A stretch of DNA of 12,092 nucleotides, from contig JAUHWE010000070.1 of NCBI GenBank assembly GCA_030424825.1, positions 1 to 12,092 on the forward strand, in the 5' to 3' direction. This document shows, in pieces, positions 6,923-12,092 of the stretch. Made by a program: the position numbers and the translations under genes. This DNA comes from Verrucomicrobiia bacterium. GTDB lineage: Bacteria; Verrucomicrobiota; Verrucomicrobiia; Opitutales; Opitutaceae. The notes under the pieces are model-generated. The model was not told the origin of the DNA. It did no database searches and saw nothing but the letters and a program-made list of their open reading frames with translations. The stretch's first letter is position 1, and the number at the start of each line of letters is the position of its first letter.

Positions 6923-9082
6923 ATGAATGCAAGAGAACGTAAAACGCGACTAATGAATTTTGTGGCATCTCTTGTTCTATTATTGGGTCTGGCGAATGCG
7001 GGAGCTTCGGATGGCCATTCGAATGGTGGATCCATGCCGCTTGATCGTGCAACGAGTCAAATCGACGAACAGGTCGAAACACATCTCAAAGCGCATGGAT
7101 TGGAGCGAAACCCTCCAGTTTCCGATGAGATTTTTGTTCGCAGAGTCTATTTGGACGTTGTCGGGCGAATCCCGACCTACTCAGAGTTGCGTAAGTTTTT
7201 GGAATCAGAGAACGAAGACAAGCGGGCGTTGCTGATCGATGAGCTCTTGGAGTCGGAGGGCTACGTAAGTTCTTACTATAACTACTGGGCAGACATCTTA
7301 AGGGTTAAGTCGAGAGGTCGTCGAACCATCATGGTTTCCTATCAGGACTGGATAAAGGACAGTCTTCGTTCGAATTTGCCTTACGACAAATTTGTTCGGG
7401 AGATGATTACCTCGGAGGGCTATGTTTGGGATGATCCTGCGGTCGGCTATTATTTGAGAGATGCGGGGATGCCTTTGGATAATATGTCGAATACCGCGCA
7501 GGTGTTTTTGGGTACACGCATGCAGTGTGCCCAATGCCATGATCATCCCTTCGACAAATGGACACAGAAAGAATACTATCATATGGCAGCCTACACCTTT
7601 GGGCTGCAATCCCAGCTTCCGTATGGAAAGGTACCCTTGTCGCCAGATTTCCAAAAGATTCAACGCGCTATGGTTCAAAAGTCATTGAGAGAAGGATACA
7701 CTCGGGAGGAAGCACGGAAGATGGCGCAACCCTCAGGTGCTCAAAGAAGAGTGGTGCGGGACTTGATTCTTCCGATGACAGCGCAAGCTGCTGAAGTTGA
7801 TCGGGAGTTGAAACTGCCAGACGACTATCAATACCATAACGGTCGTCCGAACCAAAGGGTCGCTCCCAAAACGCCTTTTGGAGAAGAGGCCATCATCGGA
7901 AAAAAGGACGATGTAAGAGAGGTCTATGCGGACTGGCTGACTTCGGAGAAGAACCCTCGCTTTACGACGGTGATAGCTAATCGACTATGGAAGAAAGTGA
8001 TGGGGGTCGGATTGATCGAACCCGTCGATAATTTGACCGACGATACCGTTCCTTCGAATCCAGAGCTCATGCGTTTCCTGGAATCCCTCATGGTAGATAG
8101 CGCATTTGATATGAAACATTTTTTGCGGGCCATCTTAAACACGCGTACCTACCAAAGCGAAGTTTCAGCAGATTCTCCTCAACCGGATGAGACCTACCAT
8201 TTTCAAGGCCCGGTCCTGCGTCGGATGACCGCGGAGCAATTGTGGGACTCGATTTTGACTCTGGCCGTGGTAGATCTAGACGAACGCGTGGGAGTGGAGC
8301 CTCAGTTAATGAAAGCGCGGGAAGGGGAGCAGCAGATGCAGGACAGGGTTGAGCGTCTCGAAAATTTGGATAGCGCAACCGTCTATGGTTTGGCAAAGCA
8401 CCTTACGGATCTGGAAACGCGCTTTCTCGAATACGAGAAAAACTACCGACAAAACCTTCAAAGCGCCACGACGGAAAAGGAGAAAAGCGAAATTCGTAAA
8501 GAGTATCGGAAGACGCGTTCCCAGAAAAACCAAGCGACTGAAATCATGCTCGCTAAACTGAATGGCGAAGATACCAGCGGAATGACGCAGGCTTTCTATC
8601 AAGTGGAATCGGGTTCGATGGGAGCCGGTTATGTGGCTAGCAACAAAGAGGATTTGGAAAGGCTCAAAACGATGAGGCGGGACCCAAGGTGGCGTGGCAT
8701 GCCGACGAGCATGGTTCGAGCGTCAGAGGTCGTGTCGCCGGCGCCCCCGGGTCATTTCCTGAGGCAATTCGGTCAATCAGATCGCGAAATTATTGAAAGT
8801 TCTACTGAAGAAGCATCAATCACCCAAGCACTGAGGCTACTTAATGGTGAGGCGCTTAACTGGTTGATGAAGCCGAATTCAGCATTGAATGTCGAACTGC
8901 AGAAAGAAACGAATGGACGAAAGAGGTTGGAAATCATTTTCCAAAGCTTTTTCGCTCGGCTTCCAAGCACGAAGGAACGGGAGTTAGTTGGGACCCAATT
9001 TCAATCGGGTGAGAAAAATCGGGGTTATCAGCTCCTGTTGTCTGCACTGGTGAATACGCAGGAATTCCGATTTGTTCAATAG
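6923..9082 (+). CDS. Exported DUF1549/DUF1553 (PSCyt2/PSD1) protein
   Basis: A 719-residue exported protein of a family abundant in planctomycetes and verrucomicrobia whose function is not established. The N-terminus has basic residues, a hydrophobic run (FVASLVLLLGLANA, about 13-26) and a likely Sec cleavage site. The DUF1549 part (about 38-230) begins with IDEQVETHL, contains RRVYLDVVGRIPTYSEL, and ends in CAQCHDHPFDKW, whose CxxCH (Cys202, Cys205, His206) could bind c-type heme. The DUF1553 part (about 335-719) has NPRFTTVIANRLWKKVMG, RRMTAEQLWDSIL, GHFLRQFGQSDRE and ITQALRLLNG. It is interrupted by a highly charged coiled-coil segment at about 465-545. There is no N-terminal PSCyt1 domain, often fused in relatives; a separate one is encoded two genes downstream. 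No good ribosome site precedes 6923, and Met11 (6953) would also give a signal peptide. Confidence 0.9.
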   Translation: MNARERKTRLMNFVASLVLLLGLANAGASDGHSNGGSMPLDRATSQIDEQVETHLKAHGLERNPPVSDEIFVRRVYLDVVGRIPTYSELRKFLESENEDKRALLIDELLESEGYVSSYYNYWADILRVKSRGRRTIMVSYQDWIKDSLRSNLPYDKFVREMITSEGYVWDDPAVGYYLRDAGMPLDNMSNTAQVFLGTRMQCAQCHDHPFDKWTQKEYYHMAAYTFGLQSQLPYGKVPLSPDFQKIQRAMVQKSLREGYTREEARKMAQPSGAQRRVVRDLILPMTAQAAEVDRELKLPDDYQYHNGRPNQRVAPKTPFGEEAIIGKKDDVREVYADWLTSEKNPRFTTVIANRLWKKVMGVGLIEPVDNLTDDTVPSNPELMRFLESLMVDSAFDMKHFLRAILNTRTYQSEVSADSPQPDETYHFQGPVLRRMTAEQLWDSILTLAVVDLDERVGVEPQLMKAREGEQQMQDRVERLENLDSATVYGLAKHLTDLETRFLEYEKNYRQNLQSATTEKEKSEIRKEYRKTRSQKNQATEIMLAKLNGEDTSGMTQAFYQVESGSMGAGYVASNKEDLERLKTMRRDPRWRGMPTSMVRASEVVSPAPPGHFLRQFGQSDREIIESSTEEASITQALRLLNGEALNWLMKPNSALNVELQKETNGRKRLEIIFQSFFARLPSTKERELVGTQFQSGEKNRGYQLLLSALVNTQEFRFVQ

Positions 9083-9124
9083 GGCGACCTTTGGAGTTCC
9101 AGATGATATGAAAATGCGAGTAAA

Positions 9125-10414
9125 ATGAATGAAATTCTGAAGAAGTTGCCCGATTCCGACCGCAGAGAGTTTTTGGCCTATTCTGCCAAAGCGTTTCTTG
9201 GGGTTGGGCTGATGCCTTTGGCAGTAAGATCGAGCGCCTTTGCGGGTCCTGCTCCCTCACGTGCACCTACAGCGAAAAGCGTCATCTATTTGTATATGGC
9301 GGGAGGCATGAGTCATTTGGATACATTCGACCCGAAGTTAGATAGAAGCGTGAAGGGACCGGTCGAGGCGATTAGAACGAAGGAAGCCGGTATTCAGATA
9401 AGTGAGTATCTTCCTAAAATCGCCAGCCAGATAGAAAAGCTGGCTGTTATTCGTTCTTTGAGCTCGACTCAGGGGGCTCATGAAGAAGGTCGATACTTCA
9501 TGCATTCGAGCTATACGAAACGGGGCACGATTGTGCATCCGGGAATCGGCTCTTGGTTGGTAAAAATGGACGGGCATCGAAATCCAAATCTGCCTGGAGT
9601 TGTGCACATAGGAAGTTCGAACCCCGGTGGGGGAAACGGGTTTTTCGAACAAAAATTTGCGCCCCTCGTGATTGGCAACCCAGAAGCAGGGTTGCAAAAT
9701 AGCAAAATACGCAGAGGAAGCACCGAGAAGGAGTTTCAAGATTCGGTCATGCTGACCAACGCCTTCGATGCGGAGTTTCATCGGAAGTACAATCAGAAGA
9801 AGACGCGTGCGTATACAGATATGTATGACGATGCGATTAAGCTGATGCAAAGTCGTGATTTGGAAGCGTTTGAACTCGATCAGGAACCAAAGAACATCCG
9901 CGAAGCTTATGGGGCAAATCCTTTCGGTCAGGGCTGTCTTTTGGCAAGGAGGCTCGTGGAGCACGATGTTCGTTTCGTCGAGGTTACCCTAGGGGGATGG
10001 GATACGCATACCAATAATTTCGAGCGCGTTTCGGAAAATGGACTAATTCTGGATCAGGCGCTTGGCACTCTTTTAGCCGATCTGGACAACCGCGGGATGC
10101 TTGAGGAAACCATGGTTGTTTTGGCCACTGAGTTTGGCCGTACTCCGAAGATAAACGACAACGAGGGGCGGGACCATTCCCCGACTGCCTTCTCCTGCGC
10201 GCTTGCGGGCGGTGGGATTCGAGGAGGCCAAGTGTATGGAGAAACGGATACAACGGGAAAGTTTGTAAAAGGTGACAAGGTCGGAGTGCCTGATTTCAAT
10301 GCAACAATCGCCTATGCACTTGGGATGCCGCTAGAGAAAACGATCTATTCATCGAGTGGTCGCCCCTTCCGAGTAGCAGATAAAGGGAATCCCATATTGA
10401 GCCTTTTTGGCTGA
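9125..10414 (+). CDS. Tat-exported DUF1501 protein (sulfatase/phosphatase-like fold)
   Basis: A 429-residue DUF1501 protein, a family related to the alkaline phosphatase/sulfatase superfamily and of unknown substrate. The N-terminus DRREFLAYSAKAFLGVGLMP is a twin-arginine signal (Arg13-Arg14) with hydrophobic core and an Ala-rich cleavage region near 40. This implies export already folded, perhaps with metals bound. Family landmarks follow: YLYMAGGMSHLDTFDPK (55-71), GAHEEGRYFMHSS, a central GNPEAGLQN region, GGWDTHTNNF (290-299), ATEFGRTPKIN (334-344) and GRDHSP (348-353). The Asp and His residues of these motifs are candidates for metal binding by analogy with the superfamily. No formylglycine-type CxPxR motif was seen, so it is not a classical sulfatase. 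It begins 42 bases after the DUF1549/DUF1553 gene, the usual genetic partner. The start has only a weak GCGAG upstream. Confidence 0.92.
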   Translation: MNEILKKLPDSDRREFLAYSAKAFLGVGLMPLAVRSSAFAGPAPSRAPTAKSVIYLYMAGGMSHLDTFDPKLDRSVKGPVEAIRTKEAGIQISEYLPKIASQIEKLAVIRSLSSTQGAHEEGRYFMHSSYTKRGTIVHPGIGSWLVKMDGHRNPNLPGVVHIGSSNPGGGNGFFEQKFAPLVIGNPEAGLQNSKIRRGSTEKEFQDSVMLTNAFDAEFHRKYNQKKTRAYTDMYDDAIKLMQSRDLEAFELDQEPKNIREAYGANPFGQGCLLARRLVEHDVRFVEVTLGGWDTHTNNFERVSENGLILDQALGTLLADLDNRGMLEETMVVLATEFGRTPKINDNEGRDHSPTAFSCALAGGGIRGGQVYGETDTTGKFVKGDKVGVPDFNATIAYALGMPLEKTIYSSSGRPFRVADKGNPILSLFG

Positions 10415-10427
10415 GGTTTTTCGTTTC

Positions 10428-11384
10428 ATGGGGATGAAAGCTCAATTCGTTCTTTTTCTCAGTGTATTCGCTTGGTTGAAATGCTTTGCCAATGCAGCGG
10501 TTGATTTCGATCGGGATATTAAGCCTCTATTGGAAGAAAAGTGCTACCGGTGTCACGACGGAGAGAAAGTGAAGGGCGACCTGAGACTGGACTCTCCCGA
10601 GGGAATTCTAGCAGGCGGGAAAAATGGGGCGATTCTGGTTCCCGGAAAGCCGAACGAGAGTTCAGTTTTCATTATGACAACCTATCCTAAAGAGGATCCC
10701 GACTACATGCCACAGAAAGGGAAGGGGCTGTCAAAATCGGAACAGACACTGCTAAAGAACTGGATCGAGGAAGGAGCTTTGTTTGGTGACGGTTTTGCCC
10801 ACAAACCAAATCCGGCAGTTAAACAGAAGTTTGAGGGTGCAGATCCTGATGCGTCTCGAAAATATATGATTATGGGCGACGCGTTGGAGGTTGTTACGGA
10901 GCTTCGAAATTCGGGCCTACTAGTTGATACGGTCAATCACGATGCGAGTTTGTTTGAGGTCAGTTATACCTATGCGGAACTGGAGACAGGACAGTTTGAT
11001 TTCACTGCGCTTGTAGCGTTGAAAGATTCGTTGAAAAAGCTGTCTTTGGCTAGAACAAGGGTCAGAAGCGAAGACTTCGAGTCGCTGGCGGATCTGAATA
11101 GTATCGAATATTTGGATCTCAGTCGCACCGAGATTGATGACCGTGCATTGGAATACGTTTCGAGACTGAAGAATCTTAAGTCACTTAATCTACGGGATAC
11201 GCACGTAACAGATGACGGTCTCCAGAAACTAGAAAAATTGGAGCTTCTCGAACGCGTTTATGTTTGGAGAACGGCCGTTACACCGGTAGGGGCGAAGCGT
11301 CTGGAAAATCGAGTTGCTGGAGTTTCGGTCAAATTGGGAACGCCCATTCTGGCACCAAACCGAGGTCGTCGCCCACAGGCTTAA
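10428..11384 (+). CDS. Secreted PSCyt1 cytochrome with leucine-rich repeats
   Basis: From the ATG at 10428 the protein has 318 residues. A Sec signal peptide (FVLFLSVFAWLKCFANA, cleaved after about 23) is followed by a PSCyt1 domain: VDFDRDIKPLLEEKCYRCHD with the c-type heme motif CYRCH (Cys39, Cys42, His43), GDLRLDS, LVPGKPNESSVF, and DYMPQKGKGLS, where Met94 may be the sixth iron ligand. Residues 202-295 hold four repeats of 24 residues with the pattern LxxLxLxxTxVxD, a short leucine-rich-repeat stack, probably for protein or carbohydrate contact. It starts 13 bases after the DUF1501 stop; an upstream in-frame TTG (10407) would overlap that gene, and the ATG at 10434 also gives a good signal peptide. 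It probably works with the two upstream products as periplasmic electron carrier or docking subunit (inference). Its stop overlaps the stop of the next gene. Confidence 0.88.
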   Translation: MGMKAQFVLFLSVFAWLKCFANAAVDFDRDIKPLLEEKCYRCHDGEKVKGDLRLDSPEGILAGGKNGAILVPGKPNESSVFIMTTYPKEDPDYMPQKGKGLSKSEQTLLKNWIEEGALFGDGFAHKPNPAVKQKFEGADPDASRKYMIMGDALEVVTELRNSGLLVDTVNHDASLFEVSYTYAELETGQFDFTALVALKDSLKKLSLARTRVRSEDFESLADLNSIEYLDLSRTEIDDRALEYVSRLKNLKSLNLRDTHVTDDGLQKLEKLELLERVYVWRTAVTPVGAKRLENRVAGVSVKLGTPILAPNRGRRPQA

Positions 11385-11800
11385 AAGCCACGTGTCATTA
11401 ACTTGACGAGCGGCATATTCGATTTCCCGAAAGGGATCATAATCGTTTCGGATTTTCCGCCTTCGATTCGTGTCGAAAGTTTCTGGGGACTGCGATGTTC
11501 TCCCGATGCGAAGAAGCCAATCAATTGGTTCTCGGTAAACGTTCGTGGTTCGCGGACGTTGTTATAGACGACAGCGAGCGCCCAGCGTTCGCCAGCTTCG
11601 TTGCTGAGAAACGCGAAGTCGACGATTTCAAATGAGCTGCGTGTGGGATATAAGTCCTCTTCGATCTCAAATTGAATCGCCATCTCTTTAGCGACTTGTT
11701 TGTCGAAGAAGAGGTTCTTGTTCAGCTCGGTGGTTTCCTGGGCGTGTACGTAGACTGCCAGGAAAATGGAGGATAGACTAAGGATTCGCGAGAGATTCAT
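11381..11800 (-). CDS. Small secreted protein of unknown function
   Basis: A 139-residue protein with a clear signal peptide (MNLSRILSLSSIFLAVYVHA, likely cut after Ala20) and a mature chain of about 119 residues. The mature part alternates charged and hydrophobic residues, for example SFEIVDFAFLSNEAGERWALAVVYNNV, which suggests a single beta-rich domain. It has no cysteine, no lipobox and no second membrane segment, so it should be free in the periplasm. No family is recognised. The ATG at 11800 is preceded by TACTCCTCC, the opposite of a ribosome site. Start and reality rest on the signal peptide and on the tight convergent fit with the cytochrome gene, whose stop codon shares the bases TTAA. 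It lies 95 bases downstream of another minus-strand gene and may be co-transcribed with it. Confidence 0.75.
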   Translation of the reverse strand: MNLSRILSLSSIFLAVYVHAQETTELNKNLFFDKQVAKEMAIQFEIEEDLYPTRSSFEIVDFAFLSNEAGERWALAVVYNNVREPRTFTENQLIGFFASGEHRSPQKLSTRIEGGKSETIMIPFGKSNMPLVKLMTRGF

Positions 11801-11831
11801 GGAGGAGTAACAGATGACATCAGAAAAGCTT

Positions 11832-11895
11832 TTTGCCTATAAGGCAAACGGCGAATCACGGCGGATTCGTCTAAATTTTCTAGAAAATATTAGAC
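11832..11895. repeat. Three abutting inverted repeats in the spacer after the right-edge gene
   Basis: Three stem-loops tile the spacer. TTTGCCT/AGGCAAA (11832-11848) has a 7-base stem; CGAATC/GATTCG (11852-11869) has a 6-base stem and 6-base loop. GTCTAA/TTAGAC (11869-11895) encloses the perfect palindrome ATTTTCTAGAAAAT, with one bulged base. On the minus strand the third lies directly after the stop codon of the partial gene, and the first is followed by AAGCTTTTC, a poor T-run. They may act as a terminator or mRNA end of that gene, or as operator sites for the small secreted gene. Confidence 0.45.
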
Positions 11896-12092
11896 TTACC
11901 CGGTCTCGTCTACGATCGGGTCCATTTCGGCGACCCAGACAACAGTCCATCCTGAAATCTCGTCCGTGTACACAACCGGACTCGCGTCGGGAATATCCGT
12001 GTCGACAAACTCTACCACTGATTGGCTTGCGGCGTAGCGTTCCGTGATTTCCGGTTGTGAGGAGGGTAGGTTCGTCCAGACAATGGACGCCA
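11896..12092 (-). CDS. C-terminus of an unidentified protein, cut by window edge
   Basis: The minus strand is open from the window edge to a TAA at 11896-11898, giving 64 C-terminal residues. They begin ASIVWTNLPSSQPEITERYA, continue through VVEFVDTDIPDASPVVYTDE and end EMDPIVDETG. The stretch is acidic, has no cysteine and shows short beta-strand-like segments (SVVEFVD, GWTVVWVAEMD), as in extracellular or periplasmic beta domains. No family is recognised from this fragment. Support for coding is balanced amino acid use here, against Arg- and Pro-rich nonsense on the other strand. Its stop is followed at once by a set of inverted repeats. The rest of the gene lies to the right of the window. 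Confidence 0.6.
   Translation of the reverse strand, partial: ASIVWTNLPSSQPEITERYAASQSVVEFVDTDIPDASPVVYTDEISGWTVVWVAEMDPIVDETG

Noticed and set aside
9338..9964. 208-codon minus-strand frame inside the DUF1501 gene
   Set aside because: It has no family motif and lies wholly opposite conserved DUF1501 sequence; long antisense frames are expected with this base composition.
9125..10414. Classical sulfatase or alkaline phosphatase
   Set aside because: The fold relation is plausible, but the CxPxR formylglycine motif is absent and the motif set is that of DUF1501.
10407..10427. TTG at 10407 as the start of the PSCyt1-LRR gene
   Set aside because: It would overlap the DUF1501 gene and put seven extra residues ahead of the signal peptide; the ATG at 10428 or 10434 fits better.
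11814..12047. Plus-strand reading frame of 77 codons with an excellent GGAGGAG site six bases before its ATG
   Set aside because: The product is Arg- and Pro-rich and lies mostly over a minus-strand frame with balanced composition. Only the first 27 codons are free of overlap. The ribosome-site match may be chance, though a short peptide cannot be fully excluded.

Overview
The window looks like a Gram-negative bacterium of the PVC superphylum, most likely a verrucomicrobium. The pointer is a run of proteins typical of planctomycetes and verrucomicrobia: a DUF1549/DUF1553 protein with a CxxCH motif, a DUF1501 protein and a PSCyt1 cytochrome with leucine-rich repeats. A KDO-8-phosphate synthase shows an LPS-type outer membrane. 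Several starts (plsX, rpmF, orn, the secreted gene at 11800) lack a strong Shine-Dalgarno sequence. The lineage is inferred from gene content only.

Layout. 1-1053 is a minus-strand pair, rpmF (ribosomal protein L32) followed by plsX, which runs off the left edge; a promoter-like pair lies at 1105-1133. 1054-1293 is a divergent control region with a nested inverted repeat. 1294-5134 is a plus-strand cluster: trpD, glmM (start and stop overlap by one base) and a cytosolic TPR protein of unknown role. orn lies tail to tail with the TPR gene and their coding ends overlap by 23 bases. A 220-base divergent gap with a strong hairpin separates orn from kdsA (5917-6705).

6923-11384 is the most distinctive part: three exported proteins in one apparent operon, a Sec-type DUF1549/DUF1553 protein, a Tat-type DUF1501 protein and a PSCyt1-LRR cytochrome. 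Together they look like a periplasmic redox or hydrolytic assembly of unknown function. Its last gene meets a small minus-strand secreted protein (11381-11800) at a shared TTAA that supplies both stop codons. At the right edge is the C-terminus of another minus-strand protein, separated from the small gene by about 95 bases holding three adjacent inverted repeats.

Most of the first half is envelope and housekeeping biosynthesis: phospholipid (plsX), peptidoglycan precursor (glmM), LPS core sugar (kdsA), tryptophan (trpD), translation (rpmF) and RNA turnover (orn). No CRISPR array, tRNA, rRNA, insertion sequence or phage gene was seen. The best candidate for an undescribed system is the three-gene exported cluster.
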